Assembly: GCF_027563315.1 (NCBI RefSeq) | Contig: NZ_JAMKBJ010000004.1 | Span: 124,001-188,000 of the forward strand | DNA from: Paenisporosarcina quisquiliarum | Lineage (GTDB): Bacteria > Bacillota > Bacilli > Bacillales_A > Planococcaceae | DNA length: 64,000 nt | Reading direction: 5' to 3' | Part shown: positions 1 through 7,783 of the stretch, one piece after another | Layout of the letters: each line of letters begins with the position of its first letter | Position numbering within the stretch: the stretch's first letter is position 1 | Program-made: the position numbers and the translations under genes | Notes under the pieces: model-generated | The model's input: only the letters and a program-made list of their open reading frames with translations | Told to the model about the DNA's origin: nothing | Databases searched by the model: none

Positions 1-463
1 AACTCCAATTTTGACCCGGGTACATTCTGAATGTCTGACTGGGGATGTTTTTGCTTCTCGTAAATGTGATTGTGGTTCACAACTCCATGCCTCACTCAAA
101 CAGATTGAAGAAGCTGGCTCAGGCATTTTGTTATACATGCGACAAGAGGGGCGCGGTATCGGTTTAATCAACAAATTAAAAGCGTATGCTCTGCAGGACG
201 AAGGGTTAGATACTGTCGAAGCCAATCAAAAACTGGGATTTGCTGATGATTTAAGGGAGTACGGAATTGGCGCACAAATTTTGCGCGACCTCGGTGTCCG
301 TAAAATGATGCTTATGACCAACAATCCAAGAAAAATTGCGGGAATCGATGGTTATGGTCTGGAAGTAACTGAACGTGTAGCAATCGAAATCCCCTCTCAT
401 ACAGATAATGAAGGCTATATGAAAACCAAAAAATCAAAACTCGGACATTTCCTGAGTTTATAG
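1..463 (+). CDS. ribA: GTP cyclohydrolase II domain (RibA/RibBA), 5'-truncated
   Basis: Opens the GTP ring with loss of formate and pyrophosphate, the first committed step to riboflavin. The window starts inside the gene: the frame is open back to base 2 and the first residues ([16 protein letters not shown]) are already the family core, so the true start lies outside. Visible are the zinc ligands C-x10-C-x-C (ECLTGD to KCDC), the GTP-binding [10 protein letters not shown] segment and the C-terminal TNNPRK motif. ribH follows 12 bases later, the usual Bacillales order. That the missing part holds a RibB domain, making this RibBA, is an inference from that order. Confidence 0.93.
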   Translation, partial: TPILTRVHSECLTGDVFASRKCDCGSQLHASLKQIEEAGSGILLYMRQEGRGIGLINKLKAYALQDEGLDTVEANQKLGFADDLREYGIGAQILRDLGVRKMMLMTNNPRKIAGIDGYGLEVTERVAIEIPSHTDNEGYMKTKKSKLGHFLSL

Positions 464-475
464 AGGAGCTTGTAT

Positions 476-943
476 ATGACAACACATTTAGAAGGATATT
501 TAGTTGGGTCCGATTTAAAAATCGGTATCGTTGTTGGTCGATTCAATGAATTTATCACAAGTAAACTATTAGGTGGAGCCGAAGACGCACTGAAGCGTCA
601 TGGCGTGGATGAAGCAAATGTGACGATTGCCTGGGTTCCTGGTGCTTTTGAAATTCCACTAGTCGCGAAACAAATGGCAGCTTCCAAAAAGTACGATGCC
701 GTGATCACACTCGGTACGGTGATTCGTGGCTCCACTCCTCATTTTGATTATGTATGTAATGAAGCAGCTAAAGGCGTTGCCAATGCTGGTTACCAACATG
801 ATATTCCAGTGATTTTCGGTGTTCTGACGACAGATACGATTGAACAAGCAATCGAACGCGCTGGAACGAAAGCAGGAAATAAAGGCTGGGAATCTGCAAC
901 GGCTGCTATTGAAATGGCAAATTTAATGAAAAAATTAGGTTAA
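476..943 (+). CDS. ribH: 6,7-dimethyl-8-ribityllumazine synthase (RibH)
   Basis: Condenses the ribityl-aminouracil with dihydroxybutanone phosphate to give lumazine, the penultimate riboflavin step; the family forms 60-subunit cytoplasmic capsids. The 155 residues are full length. Motifs are [15 protein letters not shown], the [17 protein letters not shown] loop with the catalytic His, and [16 protein letters not shown] at 470 is in frame, but GAGGAG at 463-468 sits 7 bases before ATG 476, which therefore decides the start. It is the last gene of the rib operon, closed by the terminator at 951-977. Confidence 0.96.
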   Translation: MTTHLEGYLVGSDLKIGIVVGRFNEFITSKLLGGAEDALKRHGVDEANVTIAWVPGAFEIPLVAKQMAASKKYDAVITLGTVIRGSTPHFDYVCNEAAKGVANAGYQHDIPVIFGVLTTDTIEQAIERAGTKAGNKGWESATAAIEMANLMKKLG

Positions 944-950
944 TAATTAA

Positions 951-977
951 CCCTGAAGCTCTTTGCTTCAGGGTTTT
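951..977 (+). terminator. Rho-independent terminator after ribH
   Basis: The stem CCCTGAAGC / GCTTCAGGG with a short loop is followed by TTTTTAT. It ends the riboflavin operon. Confidence 0.9.
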
Positions 978-1021
978 TATTTCGTATACTTTTACAAATG
1001 GTTAAAAGGAGTGCTTGCCAG

Positions 1022-1552
1022 ATGAAGACGCTATACCTCGTTCGCCACTGTTCTGCAAACGGACAAGCTGCAGATGCTGAATTAACCGAGTCGGGATTTG
1101 AACAAGCTGAAAAGTTAGCTGCATTTTTTAGCGGGATTTTAATTGAAAACATCATTTCAAGTCCATTTAAAAGGGCACAAGATTCAATTAAACCAACAGC
1201 AAAAGCAAAAAATCTACCACTTACTATCGATGATCGTTTGGCAGAACGCACGTTGAGTACGTCTGATCTGCCCAATTGGCTCGAGCTTCTTGAAGAGACA
1301 TTCCACAATCTCGATTTGAAGCTGACCGGCGGCGAAACCAGTCGTGAAGCGACATCCCGTGCTATCGAAGTCATAAATGAGGCGCCTAACAATACCATTA
1401 TCGTTACACATGGTAATTTAATGAGCCTTATCTTGAAACACTTTGATGATTCCATCGGTTTTCAAGAGTGGAAATCACTTCGTAACCCTGATGTATATAC
1501 GATTACTATTGGAAATGATGAAAGTAGCTTTGAGCAATTATGGAAAGATTGA
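1022..1552 (+). CDS. Histidine phosphatase family protein
   Basis: A 176-residue phosphoglycerate-mutase-like phosphatase; the substrate is unknown. The catalytic block near the N-terminus reads LVRHCSANG, so the usual RHG is RHC here; the second His is in VTHGNL near residue 135. The SPFKRAQDS segment carries the family phosphate-binding Arg. ATG 998 is in frame, but AAAAGGAG at 1004-1011 lies after it and serves ATG 1022. It is a single gene between two terminators. Whether the RHC substitution alters activity cannot be told from sequence. Confidence 0.85.
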   Translation: MKTLYLVRHCSANGQAADAELTESGFEQAEKLAAFFSGILIENIISSPFKRAQDSIKPTAKAKNLPLTIDDRLAERTLSTSDLPNWLELLEETFHNLDLKLTGGETSREATSRAIEVINEAPNNTIIVTHGNLMSLILKHFDDSIGFQEWKSLRNPDVYTITIGNDESSFEQLWKD

Positions 1553-1556
1553 TTTC

Positions 1557-1599
1557 GCCCTCCTGTTCACTTCAAGTGACTAAGGAGAGGCTTTTTTTT
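1557..1599 (+). terminator. Rho-independent terminator
   Basis: GCCCTCCT pairs with AGGAGAGGC (one bulge) around a loop, followed by eight T. It ends the histidine phosphatase transcript and directly precedes repeat array A. Confidence 0.8.
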
Positions 1600-1625
1600 A
1601 AGGTTTAGAGGGATTCGTGGGGTTT

Positions 1626-1737
1626 CGACCATTCGTGCTGGGTTTTCGTCCATTCAATTTGGATTTCCGTCCATTCAATTTGATTTATGACCAGTCACAC
1701 TAGCTTTGTCCAATCACGTCGAATTTCCGTCCATTCA
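1626..1737. repeat. Array A: six copies of a CGTCCATTCA core, 19-21 bp period
   Basis: Cores start at 1626, 1647, 1668, 1688, 1707 and 1728. Copies 2, 3 and 6 read CGTCCATTCA exactly; copies 1, 4 and 5 differ at 2-3 bases. The bases between cores are less conserved but T-rich before each core. It lies between a terminator and the methyltransferase gene, and no coding frame is kept through it because the period slips. It is one of seven arrays of this design in the window. Confidence 0.85.
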
Positions 1738-1830
1738 TCACTTTTGACATCGGTTTACCTTCTATTCGAAAAGATATTCTGGCTGATGTGATAAACTAGC
1801 GGTAATAAACTTGAAGAGAAGGCGGTCTAT

Positions 1831-2991
1831 ATGGAATATCAACAAATGTTCGACCAGTTAAGTGATTTGATTCAGCAACAACAGCTGATCTCTGCAACGA
1901 TCAGCCAACCACGTGCAAAATCAGAAGAAGTTAAACGCGTAAAACTCAAACCCGTTGAACTAAAGGGTATCTATCATATTCAGTTTGAATACCAATACGA
2001 ACGTATATTAAAACACGAGAACCTTGAACTTGATGCAGCGAATGAAAAATTGCATGCCTTACTTCAGCAATACAGACAGGTACAAGCTGATTTTCAGGAA
2101 GAAAAAGTGCATATTCAGCTTTCCAAAAAGTTTAAAGTATTGTGGAAGTCAGACCAAGTTGTCTCAAAAAAATTGGTGAATCTTTCACATAACCGAAAGA
2201 AGAACTATTTACTGGACGAAGATACATCCTACCCGTTTCTTGTGCGTCTTGGTGTTCAGACGCCCGATGGGAAAGTCAAAAAGCAAAAGCATGATAAATT
2301 CCGCCAAATCAATCGATTTGTCGAATTCATTGATGATGCACTGGACTATCTTCCGAAAGATCGACCAGTTCGGATTTTGGACTTTGGTTCAGGGAAATCT
2401 TACTTGACCTTTGCGCTCTATCACTACTTGAGAATTGAAAAAGGTCTCGATATTCGAGTCACTGGACTTGATTTGAAAAAAGAAGTCATTGAAGAATGTC
2501 AGCAAATTGCGGATGATCTAAACTATGACCACCTTGAATTCCTGGTCGGCGATATCAATGATTATAATGAAGAAACGTCGGTGGATATGGTTGTGACACT
2601 TCATGCTTGTGATGTGGCAACGGATATGGCACTGGCTCGTGCTGTAAAATGGGGAGCAAAAGTGATTCTGAGTGTACCATGTTGTCAACATGAGCTAAAC
2701 ACACAACTGAACAGTCCCGCTCTGGATGTTATGCTTCAGCATGGCCTGGTGAAAGAACGCTTTGCCGCTCTAGCAACAGATTCTATCCGTGCGGAGTTGC
2801 TGAAACTTGTCGGTTATGATGCGCAATTACTCGAATTCATTGATATGGAACATACGCCAAAAAACATTTTGATTCGAGCTTATTTCAATGGAAAAAAATC
2901 GACACCAGAGGAACAGCAAAAATATCGAGCTTTCGTGGATTTCCTAAAAGCAAAACCGTTTCTTGAGAATGAATTGAAAGATTACCTATAA
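1831..2991 (+). CDS. Class I SAM-dependent methyltransferase (Methyltransf_32/METTL25-like)
   Basis: A 386-residue cytoplasmic methyltransferase of unknown substrate. The N-terminal 170 residues are a helical extension. The SAM-binding fold begins at about residue 185 with the glycine motif ILDFGSGKSYLTF, followed by VTGLDLKKE (acidic ribose contact), GDINDY and TLHACDVATD. The segment SVPCCQHELN, with adjacent Cys and His, is the hallmark of the PF13679 group related to eukaryotic METTL25. ATG 1831 is preceded by a purine-rich GAGAAGGCGG. It is a single gene with no operon partner. Confidence 0.85.
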   Translation: MEYQQMFDQLSDLIQQQQLISATISQPRAKSEEVKRVKLKPVELKGIYHIQFEYQYERILKHENLELDAANEKLHALLQQYRQVQADFQEEKVHIQLSKKFKVLWKSDQVVSKKLVNLSHNRKKNYLLDEDTSYPFLVRLGVQTPDGKVKKQKHDKFRQINRFVEFIDDALDYLPKDRPVRILDFGSGKSYLTFALYHYLRIEKGLDIRVTGLDLKKEVIEECQQIADDLNYDHLEFLVGDINDYNEETSVDMVVTLHACDVATDMALARAVKWGAKVILSVPCCQHELNTQLNSPALDVMLQHGLVKERFAALATDSIRAELLKLVGYDAQLLEFIDMEHTPKNILIRAYFNGKKSTPEEQQKYRAFVDFLKAKPFLENELKDYL

Positions 2992-3002
2992 ATCGACATA
3001 CA

Positions 3003-3037
3003 AAAAGGCATTGTCTTAAAAGACAATGCCTTTTTCT
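3003..3037. terminator. Bidirectional rho-independent terminator
   Basis: AAAGGCATTGTC / GACAATGCCTTT with A and T tracts on its two sides. It serves the convergent genes ending at 2991 (+) and 3064 (-). Confidence 0.92.
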
Positions 3038-3063
3038 TGTAAAAATTTATCATCTGAACAAAC

Positions 3064-3717
3064 CTATAATTCAACACTCAAGAAAACATATTCTTCATTT
3101 TCCCTTACCTCTCCAAACTTAACAGGTACACGTGATGAAAAAATCGGACCATCAATGACGACTGTATGAAACTCCCCATTTTCTCCACATGAATCAATTC
3201 CTAGCGTTTCTAATTCGTCCATCAGCTCTTTTGTGAATGTCCGGCCGATATAATCCCTTGGCATCATCCTTGTATTGATGACGACAATAACCGCTTCAAA
3301 TCCAACCTCCAGAAGTTCCTCCAGTATTGAACGTCTCGGTTCTTGCCATAACGGATGAATTGGAATAATGCCTGATTTTGCACACGTTTTTTGTACCCAT
3401 TCCAAATGTCCTTCAAGGTCGATATCACCAAAGACACCGTGTGTGATTCCCGCCAAACGACACTCATCCATGGCATCGATAAACTTCATTTCGTAATCTT
3501 CCCATCCTGCGCCACGAATCATTAATGGCACATTCAGGCGATCTGCCTGAGCTTGTATCACTTTTAGTGGCAGAGCATGTGACTTCGAGATTTCTTCATC
3601 TTCCTGGAACATCGTCAGTAATTTCTTGGGCATCATTCCTGACTGAATCGCACGATAATAGGCCATGGCAGAATCCTTGCCACCACTCCATGAAGCAACA
3701 AACGGTTTGTTTTCCAT
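3064..3717 (-). CDS. Dph6-like ATP pyrophosphatase (diphthine-ammonia ligase family)
   Basis: A 217-residue N-type ATP pyrophosphatase. The PP-loop SGGKDSAMAY lies at residues 10-19, and GVFGDIDLEGHLEWV plus a PLW motif are typical of the MJ0570/Dph6 group. Eukaryotic and archaeal members amidate diphthine on EF-2. Bacteria lack diphthamide, so the substrate here is unknown. The start ATG is 3 bases beyond the stop of the upstream P-loop kinase gene, suggesting one transcript and translational coupling. Confidence 0.85.
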   Translation of the reverse strand: MENKPFVASWSGGKDSAMAYYRAIQSGMMPKKLLTMFQEDEEISKSHALPLKVIQAQADRLNVPLMIRGAGWEDYEMKFIDAMDECRLAGITHGVFGDIDLEGHLEWVQKTCAKSGIIPIHPLWQEPRRSILEELLEVGFEAVIVVINTRMMPRDYIGRTFTKELMDELETLGIDSCGENGEFHTVVIDGPIFSSRVPVKFGEVRENEEYVFLSVEL

Positions 3718-3720
3718 CTT

Positions 3721-4212
3721 TTAAACTCCTACCTCTTTCCCATCGCGAATCTCTACTGCCTTTTCATGAGCATTGTTCACGATTTTCCGAACTTGTTTCT
3801 TATAGATTGTTTCGTATTGGTACGTCCACTTGAACATACGTCCATACATTCGCCAACTGGGTATGTAACTGGCTTGTTCAATTCCTCTTTTTTGTCTGTA
3901 GAATCTATGTGAAATCCTATACAGACGCACAGAGAGACGCGGGTGTAAGAAAATGATTTGGTCCGCTTCATCGAAAGTCTTATAGGACCAACCAAGATGA
4001 GCGCCTTCGATAATCCAGGATGGTTGGCTAAGAATATCCGCTAATTGGGCATCTCGTTTTTCTTCTGAATTTCGAATATCTCCGTCTTCACTTCTGGACC
4101 ATACCACATCATCCAATGAATGCATCTCAATTCCTTTTTGGCGGGCAAGTTTTCTTGCGAGTGTGGTTTTGCCACTGCCGACTGATCCTACAATACGTAT
4201 TTTATTTGCCAT
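3721..4212 (-). CDS. P-loop kinase, topology-modulation (FlaR)-like
   Basis: A 163-residue nucleotide kinase-like protein. The Walker A motif GSVGSGKTTLARKLA is near the N-terminus, followed by HSLDDVVW, the WIIEGAHLGW segment and IIFLHPRLSVRLYRISHRFYRQKRG, all characteristic of proteins annotated as DNA topology modulation protein or adenylate kinase-like. An ATG ten codons upstream (4242) is possible, but AAAGGGG lies 8 bases before ATG 4212. It is first gene of a two-gene operon with the Dph6-like ATPase. Real substrate unknown. Confidence 0.82.
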   Translation of the reverse strand: MANKIRIVGSVGSGKTTLARKLARQKGIEMHSLDDVVWSRSEDGDIRNSEEKRDAQLADILSQPSWIIEGAHLGWSYKTFDEADQIIFLHPRLSVRLYRISHRFYRQKRGIEQASYIPSWRMYGRMFKWTYQYETIYKKQVRKIVNNAHEKAVEIRDGKEVGV

Positions 4213-4320
4213 GTTTATTGCCCCTTTATTTATATTAATCACATGCCTTACTACTCTCCAGTCTCTATCTATCCATTTAGCTCATTGCTATACTTAATAA
4301 AAAAGTAAAGGAGTACATTC

Positions 4321-4575
4321 ATGGAATTAAAACGCGTTGCTTATGGAGTCATTATGGCCGCTACACTTATTTTTGTAAGGTTCATTGATCATAAAGTTTA
4401 CGATATGCCTATTTTTGTGTCAGTTCTTGTTGTGATAGGTATCATGGTACTAAGTTATAAGCTTGTAGACAGATTTGCATTTTTCGACAGGGAAATATCA
4501 AGAAATACATACTATTTACTAAATACAGTCATCATTTCATTATTGATTCTCACTTTTTATCTCATCGAATCCTAG
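4321..4575 (+). CDS. Small membrane protein, three predicted helices
   Basis: I do not recognise this 84-residue protein. It shows hydrophobic stretches at about residues 7-21, 28-46 and 63-81, with a charged segment (DRFAFFDREISRN) between the second and third. AAAGGAG ends 8 bases before ATG 4321, a good ribosome site. It stands alone, divergent from the kinase operon. Confidence 0.75.
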   Translation: MELKRVAYGVIMAATLIFVRFIDHKVYDMPIFVSVLVVIGIMVLSYKLVDRFAFFDREISRNTYYLLNTVIISLLILTFYLIES

Positions 4576-4697
4576 AAGGACATAATAAATCTATAAATCT
4601 TCTCTCTAGTTAAGATTCGACGGTATTAAAAAAGTTCCCTTCAAATTCTGCATAACTTACATCGTTTTTGGGTAGTTATTGGGGAGGGGGAATTTGT

Positions 4698-5753
4698 GTG
4701 GACACTACTTGCGTACTCATCGCAGCTTATAAGCCCGACGATTCTTGTCGTCAAACGATCACTGAGCTAATCGAAGCTGGCTTTTCGAACATTTTGGTCG
4801 TTAATGATGGTTCGGGAAAAAAATTCACTCCTTTCTTCGATAAGATTATTCAAATGCAGGAAGTGACAGTAATTCATCATGCTGCCAATCAAGGAAAAGG
4901 CAGAGCAATTAAGACCGCATTTCATTACATATTGAACGAACAACCTACCATTCAAAAAGTAATTACAGTAGATGCAGACGGTCAACATCTCACAAAAGAT
5001 ATTTGCGCTGTACTACAAACTTCTAATGAACATGATGGAATTATTCTTGGAGTGCGGAATTTTGACCTGGAAGACATTCCGTTTCGAAGCAGATTCGGAA
5101 ACAAATTAACCCGAAATTTGTTTCGCTATGCGACAGGTATTGGGATTACAGATACACAAACCGGTCTACGACTCTTCGCGAGGAAACATCTTGAGTGGCT
5201 ATTATCAATCAAAGGGGAAGCTTTTGATTATGAACTGAATATGCTTGCCGAAACAAAAGATGCAGGTATAGCGATTCATGAAGTGGAAATTGATACTGTC
5301 TATTTAAATGGCAATAAATCTTCTCATTTTCAACCCATCCGATCCTCCCTACAGATTTATAAAGTCTTTCTGAAATTTGCGCTATCCGGCTTAGCTTCCT
5401 TTGGCTTAGATATGGGGTTATTTGCTCTATTTATCTGGTTATGGAAAGATGATACACCACAAATGTATATTATACTGGCAACTATAATAGCAAGGGTCAT
5501 TTCAGCAAGTTTCAACTACTTGATTAATCGAAAAAAAGTTTTTGAAAAAGGTGACGAAAAGTCGTTCGTGAAATACATGGTTCTTGCCGCACTTATCATG
5601 GCACTTTCTGCCGGAATGGTTCACGGTCTGTATTTCTTAACTGGAAGAGGCGAAATGATTATTAAGGGCATTGTCGACAGCGTGCTGTTTTTGGTAGGTT
5701 TCGTCGTTCAACGGGAATGGGTTTTCAAAAAGAAAAAGCCAAAACACGTTTAA
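4698..5753 (+). CDS. GT2 glycosyltransferase fused to a GtrA membrane domain
   Basis: The N-terminal 210 residues are a GT-A glycosyltransferase: CVLIAAYKPDD, ILVVNDGSG, the metal-binding VDADGQH (DxD) and TDTQTGLRLF. The C-terminal 130 residues carry about four hydrophobic helices starting at KFALSGLASFGLDMG, a GtrA-type domain. Such fusions probably transfer sugars to or flip undecaprenyl-linked intermediates for cell-envelope decoration. A frame-open TTG at 4668 is less likely than GTG 4698, which has GGGGAGGGGG 7 bases upstream. The acceptor is unknown. Confidence 0.88.
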   Translation: MDTTCVLIAAYKPDDSCRQTITELIEAGFSNILVVNDGSGKKFTPFFDKIIQMQEVTVIHHAANQGKGRAIKTAFHYILNEQPTIQKVITVDADGQHLTKDICAVLQTSNEHDGIILGVRNFDLEDIPFRSRFGNKLTRNLFRYATGIGITDTQTGLRLFARKHLEWLLSIKGEAFDYELNMLAETKDAGIAIHEVEIDTVYLNGNKSSHFQPIRSSLQIYKVFLKFALSGLASFGLDMGLFALFIWLWKDDTPQMYIILATIIARVISASFNYLINRKKVFEKGDEKSFVKYMVLAALIMALSAGMVHGLYFLTGRGEMIIKGIVDSVLFLVGFVVQREWVFKKKKPKHV

Positions 5754-5767
5754 CGTGTTTTGGCTTA
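5736..5767. terminator. Bidirectional terminator overlapping two gene ends
   Basis: AAGCCAAAACACGTT / AACGTGTTTTGGCTT forms a long stem. It overlaps the stop of the + strand glycosyltransferase and the stop codon of the - strand Nudix gene. Confidence 0.85.
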
Positions 5768-6229
5768 TTTAATGATAGGTAGAGGCATTTGCTGAACCCA
5801 ATCCATAATAAATCGAGATTGATGGGAATTTAAATTGTCCGGCAAATCGTGTTTGTCGAAAAAAGTATGAGCCCTTGACTCATCGCTCTTTTGAAGTAAC
5901 TCACCCGAGAAAGTGGACGTTTTAAAAATAATTTGAATGCTATACACTTCATCGCCACTAGCATATTTAGCAAAGCCCTCCTGCCCTGAGTAGATGCCAA
6001 AGAACTCCAGGTCACCAATCGTTAAACCTGTTTCTTCTTCCGTCTCTCTTCGAGCTGCATCTTCCACTTTCTCGCCTAATTCCATGACTCCCCCAGGAAT
6101 ACACCAAACATCAGCATCTGTTCGATGTTGCAGTAAAATTTGATTCCCTCTTTCAATAATGACCCCACACCCAACCGTTAAAAGTGGTGCATGTCCAATC
6201 ATCTTCCTCATTGTCTGTATGTAATTCAC
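5765..6229 (-). CDS. Nudix hydrolase
   Basis: A 154-residue protein that hydrolyses a nucleoside diphosphate-linked compound; substrate unknown. The Nudix box GGVMELGEKVEDAARRETEEETGL matches G-x5-E-x7-REUXEEXGU at residues 46-68. The start is GTG 6229, with GGAAGGA about 11 bases upstream; ATG codons at 6211 and 6202 lack a properly spaced site. Single gene, convergent with the glycosyltransferase. Confidence 0.87.
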   Translation of the reverse strand: MNYIQTMRKMIGHAPLLTVGCGVIIERGNQILLQHRTDADVWCIPGGVMELGEKVEDAARRETEEETGLTIGDLEFFGIYSGQEGFAKYASGDEVYSIQIIFKTSTFSGELLQKSDESRAHTFFDKHDLPDNLNSHQSRFIMDWVQQMPLPIIK

Positions 6230-6358
6230 TTAGGGTACGTCCTTCCGTTTTTAACTACACTGCCATTAGAAAATCTATATATCAAAAGGCGGTCTCTAAT
6301 AAATTAATTTTATTTTAAAGCCTATATTGAATTTGATGCTTAATTTTTAAACAGTTAA

Positions 6359-6598
6359 TTGATTGAAGTGGAAGGCGGCGGAAACATGTGCTCCTGCGGT
6401 TACTCGTCGCAAAGATATTGGCCATTCGCCAATACCTTTCCAGCGGGAAAAGCGTGTCCAGGTGAGACCCCGCATATAAAAGGAACGAAGGCTAATTACG
6501 CCGCATCGTGTGGCAACGCCTTCGTGACCAACATCCTGTTGGCCTGAGGAGGCTCACGGGCCGCCCGCGGAAAGCGTCCGTCTGAAACGGAAATCAAC
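6359..6598. repeat. GC-rich interspersed repeat (MITE-like), expanded copy
   Basis: It begins TTGATTGAAGTGGAAGGCGG and ends CGTCTGAAACGGAAATCAAC, imperfect terminal inverted repeats. Internal blocks (GCGGGAAAAGCGTGTCCAGG, GAGGAGGCTCACGGGCC, CCCGCGGAAAGCGTCCG) match my memory of a repeat widespread in Bacillaceae and Planococcaceae. Two extra hairpins interrupt it: TATTGGC-cattc-GCCAATA at 6416-6434 and ACGAAGGC...GCCTTCGT at 6483-6525. It is far more GC-rich than its surroundings. The 62-codon frame across it is not a credible gene. It fills most of the 455-base gap between the Nudix and HD-GYP genes. Confidence 0.8.
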
Positions 6599-6632
6599 AT
6601 AGTTGTTTTACATGCGCCCACTCTAAATAGGA

Positions 6633-6682
6633 AAAGAATGGCTGTCCCAAAGCGTCAATTTACATAACTTTTGGAACAGCCA
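6633..6682 (-). terminator. Terminator of the HD-GYP gene
   Basis: TGGCTGTTCCAAAA / TTTGGGACAGCCA (minus strand) followed by ATTCTTTTCC, just past the stop codon. Confidence 0.75.
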
Positions 6683-6685
6683 CTT

Positions 6686-7624
6686 CTATCTCCATTTAAA
6701 TTGTTGTTCATGCAATAGTTTTAGAAAAGCATCCACCACTACTGGATTGAATTGAGTGCCCCTGCCACGAATGATTTCCTGGATGGCTTCTTCAACCGTC
6801 AATGAATCACGATAGATTCGATCCGTAGTCATCGCATCGAATGAATCAACGACGGATACAATTGCCGCTTCCAATGAAATCTCATCTTCTTTTAAACCGT
6901 AGGGATACCCTTTGCCATCAAAACGTTCGTGATGCTCTTCGACAATAAATGCCGAATCTCTTAACCATTCAATTTCATGTTCCCGCATCATCTGAGCACC
7001 TAATGTTGTGTGAGATTTCATGATTTCCCATTCTTCTGGGGTGAATTTTTCTTTTTTATTTAAAATTTCAAGAGGAATGGCCAACTTGCCAATATCATGA
7101 AAATAAGCGCCCCATCTGAGCATCCTCACGCGCTCAATGGGCTGACCTAGTTTCTTCCATAACTCAATAGAGTAATCTTTGATTCGCGAGCAATGGTGAA
7201 AAGTGTAACCATCCACACGCTCTATAGAGGCTGCATCACGTTGGACAATTTCAGTGTTTCTAAAATTTCGTTCGAATACGCTTGCTGTCATTTCAACGAG
7301 GATTTCTACAGCCTCTTCCCCATAAAAAGATAGTAGCTCTGGATATTCCGAAGCATCCAGAGTATCTCCTTTATGCAAAAAGAAAGTATCCCCTTCATAC
7401 TGCACTTCAAGCTTCCCCTGAACCACTGTGTACTTTTCTATTGCAGATTCTACATCTTCAGTTGAATACCGTACCCAAAACGATCGACGAGGCAATAAAG
7501 AGAATAGACTGTACCCGATTTCGTCAGATTTCCCTATGTAAGTTGATATGGCATGACCTACATCATTTCGGTGAAGAGAAGTTTTTTCTTTAATATCTAT
7601 GATTTGTTCGATTGATAATGTCAT
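6686..7624 (-). CDS. HD-GYP phosphodiesterase with N-terminal cupin-like region
   Basis: A 312-residue protein. The C-terminal half (about 145-300) is an HD-GYP domain: HDIGKLAIP, HHERFDGKGYP with the GYP signature, VDSFDAMTTDR and YRDSLTVEEA. Such domains hydrolyse cyclic di-GMP or related nucleotides. The N-terminal 140 residues contain a short beta-rich stretch (KYTVVQGKLEVQYEGDTFFLHKGD split over two strands) resembling a cupin sensor; this is a weak call. ATG 7645 is in frame, but GGAGG lies 5 bases before ATG 7624. Single gene, no sensor kinase nearby. Confidence 0.85.
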   Translation of the reverse strand: MTLSIEQIIDIKEKTSLHRNDVGHAISTYIGKSDEIGYSLFSLLPRRSFWVRYSTEDVESAIEKYTVVQGKLEVQYEGDTFFLHKGDTLDASEYPELLSFYGEEAVEILVEMTASVFERNFRNTEIVQRDAASIERVDGYTFHHCSRIKDYSIELWKKLGQPIERVRMLRWGAYFHDIGKLAIPLEILNKKEKFTPEEWEIMKSHTTLGAQMMREHEIEWLRDSAFIVEEHHERFDGKGYPYGLKEDEISLEAAIVSVVDSFDAMTTDRIYRDSLTVEEAIQEIIRGRGTQFNPVVVDAFLKLLHEQQFKWR

Positions 7625-7751
7625 AGGTACCTCCACACCGTACATGTTTCTATGTATAAGATACTTTCAACTTTACATTTTCAACCTCCATTTGTCATTA
7701 TAAATCGTCAAAATTATCTAATTATTACCTTATTTTGTACCTTAAAACATG

Positions 7752-7779
7752 AAAAAGCTCTCCGATAATCGGAGAGCTT
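7752..7779 (-). terminator. Terminator of the flotillin operon
   Basis: AAGCTCTCCGATTATCGGAG forms a tight hairpin on the minus strand with flanking GCTTTTTC, 4 bases beyond the floT stop. Confidence 0.9.
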
Positions 7780-7783
7780 AAAA

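Noticed and set aside
6359-6547. Open frame of 62 codons across the GC-rich repeat
   Set aside because: No family features; composition follows the repeat, and there is no proper ribosome site.
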